In this document: positions 44,739 to 55,697 of the stretch, in pieces
Layout: each line of letters begins with the position of its first letter
Position numbering within the stretch: position 1 is the first letter of the stretch
Source of the DNA: UBA1447 sp964627535
GTDB lineage: Bacteria; Bacillota; Clostridia; Oscillospirales; Acutalibacteraceae
Length of the DNA: 64,000 bases
Assembly (NCBI GenBank): GCA_964627535.1
Contig: CAZVJW010000008.1
Location: 1 to 64,000, forward strand
Direction: 5' to 3'
Program-made: the position numbers and the translations under genes
The notes under the pieces: generated by a model
Seen by the model: the letters and a program-made list of their open reading frames with translations, nothing else
What the model was told of the DNA's origin: nothing
Databases searched by the model: none

Positions 44739-47700
44739 CTATTGAGCGACACCTGTACGCTGGTCAAGCGTCAATGCATAGTTTTGGACATCCTTTAAAA
44801 CAACGCAGTCGTTTTCATCAATCACACCGTCACGGAAAAGGTCACACGCTTTGATATAGGCGGCATCCGTTACGGGGTCCCATTGCGGCAGCGCATAATT
44901 CCCGATGTCAACAATCATATCCGCATCGGAAGTGTCAATCACACCGTCGCCATTGACATCACCGTAGATGACGATAATGTAGCTGTCAACTACTTCATCG
45001 GTATTATTGTCACGGACACTCACTAACGTCCCGGTGCCAATGGTATCCGCGGAGTATTCCAAGGAATAGCCGCTGTTCACAAGCACATAACTGCTTTCAA
45101 ATAACGCCTTCGTTAAGCCGGGTTCGAGCCCGTATATACAATTTGTTTTGTCATTGACAATACAACCTGACGAAGTTTTTCCCATAATAAACCCATCGTT
45201 TACGATGAGGGAGCAGCTTGCGGTTTTACTGCCGTCAAAAGTTGTTACCGTTATAGTTGCCGTACCTGCTGAAACCGGAACTGCATAACCATTTTCATCA
45301 ACGTATACAACCGTTTCATCATTTGAACTCCAAGTAACATCTTTATTGGTGGCCGCGTATGGAAAAATGAAATAACCCAATGCAGTTTCTTTTCCAACAT
45401 GCAACGACAATGTTTCATCGAGCATTATGACAGAACTGACATGAACGGTTTCATCAGTAGTTGTAACCGAGGTGCCAAGATTGTTAAGAAATTCAGCGGT
45501 TTGAATATTCTCTTGTGTATCACCTATACTGTTACCGCTTATATCTAAAAATACCAAAACAGATAAGGTGTTTACAAACGCTATGCTTGTTAGCTCATTG
45601 TTTGATACGTCTAATACCTTTAGCGCAGTTAAAGAAGAAATCGGCGCTGTCAGGTTATCCGTCAGACCACAAGCCGCCAGCTTAAGCTCCATCAATTTGA
45701 TTTTGCTGTTAATGGGAATCAAACTTTGAATTTCATTCCCGCTGGCATTCAAGTATTCAATGCCGGTTGATGAAGACAAAAAGTTTATATCGGTTATTTC
45801 ATTGTTGCTGATATCCATTATTTTAAGAGAAGTTAAACTGAATGACCCGTTGACTCCATTATCAGTCAATTTATTATTCTCAACATAAAGTTCTGTAAGT
45901 TTAGCAGAATCTTTTAGAGCAACTATGGTCGTTAGCCTGTTATTACTGAAATCTGCCGTTTCTAAGTTCAATAAAGATGTAATGGGTATAATTTGAATTA
46001 AATTTCCGGACACATCAATTGTTTTAATATTCTCGGTATACAAGCCCGTTATATCCGTCAACGCGCAGTTTTCGGCATAAAGTACTTTGAGCGCTGTTAA
46101 GGTTGTAAGATTACCGAGTGTTTGGATTGTATTGTTTGATATATTTAAATGTTCCAAAACAGTTAAGGTGTTCACGGCAGATAACGAGGCAACTCTGTTG
46201 TTGGAAATGTCGAGATAAAGAAGAGAAATAATTGTGCCAACTTGAGATATGTCCGAAATCACATTACCTGAAGCGTTTAAATACTGCAAATTGTTTAAAG
46301 TTGAAAGAGCCGTAATATCACGGACTGTATTTCTGCTTATATCAAGTGTTTTCAGCAAAGGAAGATTTGCCAGAGGAGACAAGTCAGATATATAATTATC
46401 GCCAAGGTATAGTACTTCTAAGTTAACAAAATTCTCAATGCCTGTTAAATCCGTGATTTGTTTATTACGGAGGTCAAGTCTTTTTATTCCCTGAATTATC
46501 GTATCGGTGAAAGCAATCGATGAATCCAAGCCGATATCGCTTCGAATAGCCGCTTCCAATTTAGAGTCAACGAAATCAACAAAATCATTATTCGGTGAAG
46601 CTTGGACAGTAGCGGAATAGGAGATTGGAGTTGCCGTTGTTAAGTCCGCTTCCAAAGGGAACGAATCTGATATCATTTTTACAGCGGCTTTGCCTGACAT
46701 AATATCTACAGGGTCTAAATAAGAGCAGATTCCGATGCTTTGCTGACTGCTTTTTCCACACAATCCGGCATAACCTACAGCAGTATTGTGAGCACCAATC
46801 CAGGACTCCAAATTGACTAATGTTTTAACAACCTTTTCATACCCAACTGCGCTTAAAGTGCCATAAACGGAGCCTTTATAAAGGCAAAGTACTTTGTCAC
46901 AAGCCGATTCCGCCAAATAGCCTGCAGCCTGCGTTTTAAAGTTATTTACATCAGCACCTGCATAAATCCCGCATGATAATTTAGTTCCCCCATCAACACT
47001 AACACTTAAAAAACTTAAGCTTCCCCACATTCCCGTTGTGATACCTTCCGCGTAAAATGTAACCTCGATAATTTTTCCAGCTTTATTCTCAACTTTAAAA
47101 GTTATGTTTTCATCGGTATTGTTGACTTCATCAAATTCAGCGTTTATAACCGGTGAAGAAATTACAGAAAGCCACCAAGTCACCGCTTTACCCATTTGAT
47201 TCAGCGTTTGATTATCAAAATTATCGTACAAATTTGAAAAGCCCGCAAGATTAATTGCAACACTTTGCTGAGACAGCTCTAAAACATTTCTCTCCCAAGA
47301 CGATTGCGGGTTTAAGTCCTTCATAATTCGATAAGTATAATTGTTTAAACATACCGTTACTTGACAAAACTCGCTTGATACAAAATCTTTCACATACTCT
47401 ATAGTATCGGATGACAATTCACTGCAAACATATAAATTGCCGAAATTCGATTTTCCCTTGGCACCCCAATCAAATTTTATTGTTGGCGAACCATATAAAA
47501 AGGTACGGTGATTTACGCCTGCCTGAAAATTATCGTTATCATTACCTTGTTCAAAATTACCGCCAATCCATAATTCACCGCCTGCAAGGCTGCTTATTCC
47601 GTTTGTTTGCGATATAAAATCACCGCTAACGATTATTTCACCGCCGGACTGATTTAAAACGCCCCCCGTGCCGGACCAACGCGAAAAGAGCCCACTGGAA

Positions 47701-50700
47701 TATGAAAGTTTTAAACTACCCGCAGTCAGTTGACCTGAATTCACTGCCAATTCACCGTTTTTGACTTCTATATTACCGGAACTTAGATTACCATACATGA
47801 TAATGCTGCCACCCAAGACATCTATAGTACCTGTACACAGCAGTCTATCAATAACCCAAACTACGCCTCCGTTAACACTTAAAGAAGAACAATTAACGCT
47901 GCCATTGATATAAAGCGAACCACCATCCTCAACAATAATAGCGCCATGAACTGTCAGATTACCGGATATTGTCAATGACCCAACGCTGCTGTTAATGATT
48001 AAAGCCTCGTTTAACTCATAATTATTGTTTATCATTTTAGGCTTATCTGTACAAGTCAGGCTTTCCTTGTTTAAATCGGTAATCAGATAATATGGATTTT
48101 CCGAAATATTGATTGTCGACTTTGCAATAACCATTTCGGCATTACTTGCCGTTACAGTTATCATAATCTCTTTTTCTGCCTCATTGGGAGGCAAGGCATG
48201 TCGATATATTTCCTTATCAACAGTCAAATATCCGTCCGCAGGAAAATCTCCATAGTTATATATAAAACAATTAACCAAACTATCTTTTTGAAAGCTGAAT
48301 CCCGTCGGCAGTTGAATGGTTACCGTAGTATCTTTTGCCTTTAAATTCTCTTTTAGCCCCTCTGACATTCCGCAAAAAACATATGGGCCATTATATATTT
48401 TTGCAGAAAAACCGATATGATCGGATTCGAAACCAAGATTTCCGTAACTCATGCAATAATTGTCGTTTATTATTCCTAATACGGGTGAGCCGTTGTCAAC
48501 AATTACCATACAGCTCACGGATGATCCATCCATATGCGTAGCGGTAATGATTGCTGAGCCATTTGCGATGCCTTTGACTATCGCCTTGCTGACAACATCC
48601 GATGTTGTATTTAAAATTTGAACAATACTGCTGTTACTGGTACTCCATGTAACTCCTGACTGATCAGAAGACAATACATCATCATATCCATATGCAGTAG
48701 CCAATATTATATATTCTTCATTTAATCCAATTTGAATCGGGCCGGACTTAATCTCTAAATGTTTTATAAACCGGCTTAGTTCCTGGTTAACCGCGTTTAT
48801 AACCGTAAAACCGGAACCGTTTTCAATATTATTATGAATTCTATTTATATTGTCACAAATGCCGTATATCTTCCCAGCCCCGCCAAACGGAGATTTATAG
48901 TTTGAATAGCAATTGCTAACACCGCCCCCATGACTACTCCATTCACCATTGCGACCGTTTACCCCAATAATTCCGCCTGCAAATGCACCGTAGTTGGTTG
49001 TAACAACACTTGCTTTAACGGAACCGGTAAAGTAGCATGTATCTATATTACCGGAATTGCTGTACCCGACAATCCCTCCGGAACAAATACCGTTATAATA
49101 TCCGCTTGCTTCAACAATTGCATTCGATGCGCATAAATAGATACTGCCGCTATTTTGCCCGGCTATCCCTCCCGCGCCTGCAATGCTGCCTTCTTCCATC
49201 CGCACATAAACTTTGCCACCTGTTGTTATACAAGATTTTATGGTTCCATTATCATTATTCCCTGCTATTCCCCCTGCGAAACAATAGCCTTCCCGACGTA
49301 ATGAATACCCGTTGACATTTCCCTCAGCCCTGCAATAAGAAATTGTCCCCGATGAACTGCCTGCAATTAAGCCAACATAGGAATAAGAATAATATGCCTC
49401 AACATTCATTGTTATGCTGCCTTCAACCGTACAGAAACTAATTTCGCCGGAATTAATTTTAGCAATAATACCGCCGGAATTAATACAAGAAACTTCCGCA
49501 TTGATAAAATTCAATTCTCTGATTACCCCTGAATTTTGCGAAACAAATGGTGATTTTAAATCCTTAACAGCATATCCGTTGCCGTGAAGCACTCCGGAAA
49601 AACTATTTATTGTTATCCATGTTTCAGATTCCGGCAGGTTAATATCATTCATTAATATATACTTTTTGCCAGGGTCATTTCTAATATTGTTTAAATCGGA
49701 AACCGTATAGATGCCAATATAGCCGGTCGGAATAGTTGTTTGTTGATTTCGCTCCTGCGGTACAAATTTGTCGTCACTTTTAATAATTAACGAATAATCA
49801 TCAACCACGCTAAAATAGCAACCTACTACTGTGCAAGGAAATGCATCATTTCCGATGGTTGTCACACCGGCCGGGATCATCACGCTCGTCAGCCCTGTAC
49901 AGCCGAAAAAAGCAGAAGAACCGATACTCGTCACACCAGCCGGGATTGTCACGCTCGTCAGACCTGTACAGCCGTAAAATGCAGAAGAACCGATGCTCGT
50001 CACGCTGTCCGGAATGATTATGCTTGTCAGGCCGCTGCAGCCGTAAAAAGCAGAAGAACCGATACTCGTCACACCAGCCGGGATTGTCACGCNNNNNNNN
50101 NNNNNNNNNNNNNNNNNNNNNNNNNNNNNNNNNNNNNNNNNNNNNNNNNNNNNNNNNNNNNNNNNNNNNNNNNNNNNNNNNNNNNNNNNNNNTGCTCGTC
50201 ACGCTGTCCGGAATGATTATGCTTGTCAGGCCGCTGCAGCCGTAAAATGCAGAAGAACCGATACTCGTCACGCTGTCCGGAATGATTATGCTTGTCAGGC
50301 CGCTGCAGCCGTAAAATGCAGAAGAACCGATACTCAAAACACTTTCAGGTATTGTTATTTCGGTCAACTCTGCGCAACCGGAAAATGCTCCGCTACCGAT
50401 GATTGTCACACTGTCCGGGATTGACACGCTCATCAGACCTGTACAGCCGTAAAATGCAGAAGAACCAATGCTCGTCACACTGTTCGGAATGTTTACGCTT
50501 GACAACCCGCTGCAATTGTAAAAAGCATAGTCCCCGATGCTCGTTACGCTTTCCCCGATAATCACGCTTGTCAAGTTTATGCAGTTGTAGAACATCTTAT
50601 TGCTGATATTTTCAACATTGTTACCGATTATTACGTTTGTTAACCCGCTGCAGCCGGAAAAGGAGTTAATTCCGATGCTCGTAACACTGTCCGGGATTGT

Positions 50701-53700
50701 TATGTTTGTCAGGCCGCTGCAACCGGAAAAAGTATAATCGCCGATGCTTGTGACACTCTCAGGAATGCTTACACTTGTCAACCCACTGCAATTGTAAAAC
50801 GCGTAGTTCCCGATGCTTGACACGCTGTTTCCGATTGTCACACTTTTTATTTTGCTACAGTAGTAAAACATTTTTTCACCTATGTTTGCAACACTGTTGC
50901 CGATTGCTACGCTTATCAGCCCGCTGCAACCAGAAAACGCGGTTGGAGCGATGCTCGTCACACTGTCCGGAATACTAACGCTTGCCAGTACGATGCATAA
51001 ACGAAACGCATAATTTCCAATGCTCGTCACGCTGTTACCGATTGTTACGCTTATCAATTTGTTGCAGTTATAAAACATATTATCGCCGATGCTCGTAACG
51101 CTGTTTCCGATCGCAACACTTGTTAACCCACTACAACTGAAAAATGCGCTGCTGCCAATGCTCGTTACACTGTCCGGTATTGATATTTCGGTTAAAGCTG
51201 TACATGCGGAAAATGCACTGCTGCCAATACTCGTTACACTGTCCGGTACTATTATTTCGCTTAATGCCGCGCATTCAGAAAATGCGCTGTCACCAATACT
51301 CGTCACACTGTTCGGTATAATTATTTCGCTTAATGCCACGCATCCGGAAAATGCGCTGTTACCAATGCTCGTCACACTGTTCGGTATAATTATTTCGCTT
51401 AATGCCACGCATCCGGAAAATGCGTTGCTTCCAATGCTCGTTACACTGTCCGGAATTGTTATTTCGGTCAAAGCTGCGCAACCGGCAAACACTTCGCTTT
51501 CGATGTTCATAACACTGTCCGGGATTGTTATTTCGGACAAAGCTGCGCAACAGGAAAATGCTCCGCTACCGATGCTCGTTACGTTATTTCCGATTGTAAC
51601 ACTAGCCAATTTGCTGCATTTATAAAACATATTATCGCCTATGCTCGTAACACTGTCCGGAATGCTTATGCCCGTCAGCCCGCTGCAGCCGGAAAAAGTA
51701 TTATCGCCTATGCTTGTAACACTCTCTGGAATACAAACACTTGTCAATCCACTGCAATTGTAAAAAGCACGATTTCCTATGCTTGTCACGCTATNNNNNN
51801 NNNNNNNNNNNNNNNNNNNNNNNNNNNNNNNNNNNNNNNNNNNNNNNNNNNNNNNNNNNNNNNNNNNNNNNNNNNNNNNNNNNNNNNNNNNNNNTCCCAA
51901 TTGTAATGCTTTTTAATTTGCTGCAATAGGAAAACATGTTTTCACCTATGCTTGCAACACTGTTACCGATTGATACGCTTGTCAGCCCACTGCAACCAAA
52001 AAACGCGGTTGGAGCGACGTTTGTCACACTATCCGGGATGATTATGCTTGTTAACCCGATGCAACCGGAAAATGTATAATCCCCTATACCCGTAACGCTC
52101 TCTGGAATACTAACACTTGTCAACCCGCTGCAATTGTAAAAAGCACGATTTCCTATGCTTGTCACGCTATTCCCAATTGTAATGCTTTTTAATTTGCTGC
52201 AATAGGAAAACATGTTTTCACCTATACTTGCAACACTATTACCGATTGATACGCTTGTCAACCCGCTGCAACCAGAAAACGCGGTTGGAGCGACGTTAGT
52301 CACACTGTCCGGGATGATTATGCTTGATAGCCCGGTGCAACCGGAAAATGTATAATCTCCTATACCCGTAACGCTATCCGGAATGTTTACACTTGTCAGC
52401 CCGGTGCAGCCGGTAAACGCAGAATCACCTATGCTTGCAACATTGCTGCCGATTGCAAAGCTTGTCAGCCCACTGCAATTGTAAAACGTATAATTTCCAA
52501 AGTTTGTTACGCTGTCCGGGATTGTTATGTTTGTAAGGCCGCTGCAACCGGAAAACGTATAATCCCCTATACTCGTCACGTTATTACCGATTGTGACACT
52601 TGTCAACATACTGCAGCCGGAAAAAGCATCATCGCCGATACTCGTCACGCTGTTTGGTATTATAATGTTTATCAGCTTGACGCAATTGAAAAACATTTTA
52701 TCGCCTATGATCGTAACACCATCCGGGATGTTTATACTTGTCAGCGCACTGCAACCGTAAAATGCATATTCTCCGATGCCCGTGACACTGTCCGGGATAA
52801 TTACACTTATCAGTCCGCTGCAGCTTTCAAATGCACCGCTGCCGATGCTCGTCACACTGTCCGGGATGCTTATGCTCGTCAGCCCGCTGCACCCGAAAAA
52901 CGCAGCAGCACCTATGGATGTAACATTGCTGCCGATTGAGACACTTGTCAACCCGATGCAATTGTAAAACGTGTAATTTCCGAAGCTCGTCAAGCTGTCC
53001 GGGATGCAAATACTTGTCAGCCCGCCGCAACCGGAAAATATATAATCCCCCATACTCGTCACGCTAACCGGGATTGTCATACTTGCAATGCTTGTACATT
53101 TTGCAAACGCATTATCACCAATGCTTGTTATGCTATCCGGGATTGTTACGCTTATCAGCCCACTGCAACCGGAAAATATATAATCCCCTATACTCGTTAC
53201 GCTGACCGGGATCGTCATACTCGCAAGGCTTGTACAGTTAATAAACGCCGAATCGCCGATGCTTATTATGCTGTCTGGTATTGTTATTTTACTCAAAGCC
53301 ACACATCCGGAAAATGCGCTGCTGCCTATGCTCGTAACACTGTCCGGTATTGTTATTTCACTCAATGCCGCGCATCCGGAAAACGAATAATCCTTAATAC
53401 TCGTCACGGTGTTCGGAATTGCGATCGAACCGTTTTTTCCTCCGGGGCAGATAAGCAACATCATTTTTCCCTTGTTAAACAAAATCCCATCATCACTGGA
53501 ATATGAAGGGTTTCCGGCATTGACATCGATACTCGTCAAACCACTGCACCCCAAAAACGCAGTGGAGCGGATGCTCGTCACGCTATTTGGGATTGATATG
53601 CTTATCAGCCCGCCGCAACCGGAAAATGTATAATCACCAATACTCGTTACACTGCTTGGAATTGTCACACTTGTTAGTAATACGCAATCTGATAACGCAT

Positions 53701-54361
53701 ATGAACCGATCTTTGTCACGCTGTTTGGGATTGTCACACTTGTCAATTTATTACAATATCTAAATGCAGAAGAACCGATGCTTGTCACACTGTCCGGAAT
53801 TATTATCGAATCACTTTTCCCTCCCGGGCAGGTTATCAACGTTGTTTTTTCTTTATTAAATAAAATTCCACTAACACCGGAATATACAGAATTGCTCGCA
53901 CTAACCTCGATGCTCGTCAAGACGCTGCATTGGAAAAACGCTGAAGAACCGATGTTCGTTACGCTATTCCCTATTGTCACACTTGTCAGCTTGCTGCAGC
54001 CACTAAACACAGAAACCCCGATGCTTGTTACACTGTCCGGAACGGTTATGCTTGTAATTTTTGTCCGTGATGCAAAAGCGCGGTTGCCAATAGAAACTAC
54101 AGAATAACCGCCAAGAGTCAAGGGTATGTTTATTGCTCCGGAAGCGGATACACTACAACCGGTTATCGTCGCTATTCCGTTTGAAACAGTATAAGTATAA
54201 ATCCCTTCCGTCAGCGCGCTCGCTTCAATCTTCAACCAGTCAAAATTCAACCAAGCCGGTAAATGGAAGTCAATTCCGGATATTCCGGAAAGTGGTGCTG
54301 AACCAAAAACCAAAATAAAGGCTAAAAGTGAGGCGACAACACTTTTCAATAATTTCTTCAT
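44739..54361 (-). CDS. Giant secreted LRR_5 / GLUG / internalin-LRR / dockerin protein, two assembly gaps
   Basis: One gene of more than 3100 codons read in three frames because each 100-N gap shifts the frame by one. A signal peptide (MKKLLKSVVASLLAFILVFG) is followed by about 60 LRR_5 units of 23 residues (consensus SVTSIGSSAFYGCSGLTSI), six or so GLUG motifs (about 49500-48900), a Big_2 domain, a beta-helix-like region (about 48000-47450), an unassigned domain (about 47200-46600), an internalin-type LRR block of 22-residue units (about 46550-45520; LEVLYLGDNYISDLSPLANL), another Big_2, a pre-dockerin module and a type I dockerin (GDVNGDGVIDTSDADMIVD). It is probably a surface adhesin or ligand-binding protein. 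It combines two unrelated LRR types in one chain. True gap lengths must be multiples of three bases if the gene is intact. Confidence 0.85.
50093..50192. other. Assembly gap (100 N) inside LRR_5 repeats
   Basis: Exactly 100 N, a placeholder length. The flanks are nearly identical 69-bp repeat units, so the gap reflects unresolved tandem repeats. The reading frame shifts by one base across it. Confidence 0.97.
51795..51894. other. Assembly gap (100 N) inside LRR_5 repeats
   Basis: A second 100-N placeholder. About 250 bp of sequence beside it (51895-52140) is almost repeated at 52140-52390, which explains the failure to assemble. Confidence 0.97.
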
Positions 54362-54535
54362 GTATGCAACTCCCTTGTTTGACTGTAATTATTAAGATTA
54401 TATCATTTACAGATTGAATTATCAATCAGAAATAAATACGAGTGAGGAATATTTTTGTAGAGTTTTGCACATTTCTCAATTCATTTCTTGAACAAATAAA
54501 ACAATTCTGATATAATAAATTTCAACTTATCATTC

Positions 54536-54671
54536 ATACTAATTCACGATTGAAAAACCTCTAAAAAAATCAAGCAAAAGCTTTGATTCATACGATTCTC
54601 CATTTTAATGCAGAATAGTATTATGCTGTTTTGTGCGGATTTTTAGTTAAGTTTTTATGAGTAATTAGTAT
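54536..54671 (-). repeat. ATACTAAT palindromic element, copy 7, with nested 32-bp hairpin
   Basis: A 136-bp copy with the same nested palindrome as copy 6 (54590-54621, with two mismatches in the left arm). It lies between the divergent starts of the giant LRR gene and metA. The remaining 174 bp upstream to 54361 show no other feature I can support. Confidence 0.85.
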
Positions 54672-54716
54672 TAGCCGTTCATTCACGCTAAATTTCTATT
54701 CTCGGAGGTGACTTCC

Positions 54717-55631
54717 ATGCCGATTAAAATTGACAACCAACTGCCGGCGCATCAAACGCTTGAAGCGGAAAATATCTTTGTTATTACCGAAGCCCGGGCA
54801 CTCCACCAGGATATTCGCCCGCTGCGGATACTGCTTCTTAACCTGATGCCGACAAAAATCGAGACCGAAACCCAAATACTGCGTTTATTGAGCAACTCGC
54901 CGATTCAGGTTGAAGTTGATCTTTTGCATATGGCAACATACACCTCAAAAAATGCGCCGCAGGAGCATATGCTTAAATTTTATAAGGTTTTTAACGATGT
55001 TAAGGATTTGCGGTTTGACGGGCTGGTCGTTACCGGCGCGCCTGTTGAGCAAATGGCATTTGAGGAAGTTGACTACTGGGATGAGCTTTGCACCCTTTTT
55101 GAATGGAGCAAAACCAATGTTTATTCCACTTTTCATATATGCTGGGGCGCGCAAGCCGGTCTTTATTACCATTATAAAATTCCGAAATATCCGCTTGAGG
55201 AGAAAATGTTCGGTATTTTCCCGCACCGGCCGCTGGATTTATACCATCCGCTGCTCAGAGGTTTTGACGATGTGTACAACGTTCCCCAATCAAGGCACAC
55301 CGAAATCAGGCGCAGCGATATTGCCATGGTTAAGGATTTGCAAATTCTCTCCTACTCGGATATTTCCGGGGTCCACCTGATTTCAGACATGGCATGCCGA
55401 AATTTTTATACCACCGGGCATTCGGAATACGACAGGGATACGCTTGCCCGCGAATATTTCCGTGATTTAAACAAAGGCTTGCCTGTTAAAATCCCATACA
55501 ACTATTTCCCAAATGACGACACAAACCAAACACCCATGATGACCTGGCGGGAAACCGGCAGCCTTCTGTTCGCAAACTGGCTTAATTATTTCGTATACCA
55601 GCAGACACCGTACGATTTAAGCACCCTTTGA
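54717..55631 (+). CDS. metA: Homoserine O-acetyltransferase (MetA type)
   Basis: A 304-residue cytoplasmic enzyme of methionine biosynthesis. The triad is present: Cys in HICWGAQAG (near 142) and His and Glu in TTGHSEYD (near 235 and 237). The residue that sets acyl-donor choice in this family, around position 111, is Glu here (TGAPVEQMAFEEV), as in acetyl-CoA-using Bacillus enzymes; succinyl-CoA users have Gly. So it should make O-acetylhomoserine. The start is the ATG at 54717, 8 bp after GGAGG; a GTG at 54708 overlaps the ribosome binding site. It is the sole plus-strand gene of this end of the window and is followed by a strong terminator. No SAM riboswitch was seen upstream. Confidence 0.93.
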   Translation: MPIKIDNQLPAHQTLEAENIFVITEARALHQDIRPLRILLLNLMPTKIETETQILRLLSNSPIQVEVDLLHMATYTSKNAPQEHMLKFYKVFNDVKDLRFDGLVVTGAPVEQMAFEEVDYWDELCTLFEWSKTNVYSTFHICWGAQAGLYYHYKIPKYPLEEKMFGIFPHRPLDLYHPLLRGFDDVYNVPQSRHTEIRRSDIAMVKDLQILSYSDISGVHLISDMACRNFYTTGHSEYDRDTLAREYFRDLNKGLPVKIPYNYFPNDDTNQTPMMTWRETGSLLFANWLNYFVYQQTPYDLSTL

Positions 55632-55648
55632 CAATTTTATATAAAAAA

Positions 55649-55683
55649 GCATCCCCGCGGTTAACTGTAATCTGCGGGGATGC
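55649..55683 (+). terminator. Bidirectional Rho-independent terminator
   Basis: GCATCCCCGCGG and CTGCGGGGATGC pair around an 11-base loop, preceded by six A and followed by TCTTTT. It separates the convergent metA and DUF5696 genes. Confidence 0.88.
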
Positions 55684-55697
55684 GTCTTTTACGGCAG

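Noticed and set aside
49846..51900. Separate gene reading across the N gaps
   Set aside because: Beyond each gap the frame gives meaningless Arg/Asp-rich sequence. It is the middle segment of the giant LRR gene displaced by placeholder gap length.
50193..54300. Regular 69-bp repeats resembling a CRISPR or satellite array
   Set aside because: The period equals 23 codons and the frame stays open with LRR_5 consensus throughout. There are no unique spacers, no leader and no cas genes.
24401..54361. A true cellulosome gene cluster
   Set aside because: No multi-cohesin scaffoldin, no cellulose-binding module and no dockerin-bearing cellulase is present. The glycoside hydrolases here lack dockerins.
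54362..54716. SAM or other riboswitch upstream of metA
   Set aside because: The interval is occupied by palindromic copy 7 and AT-rich sequence. I found no S-box core or terminator arrangement.
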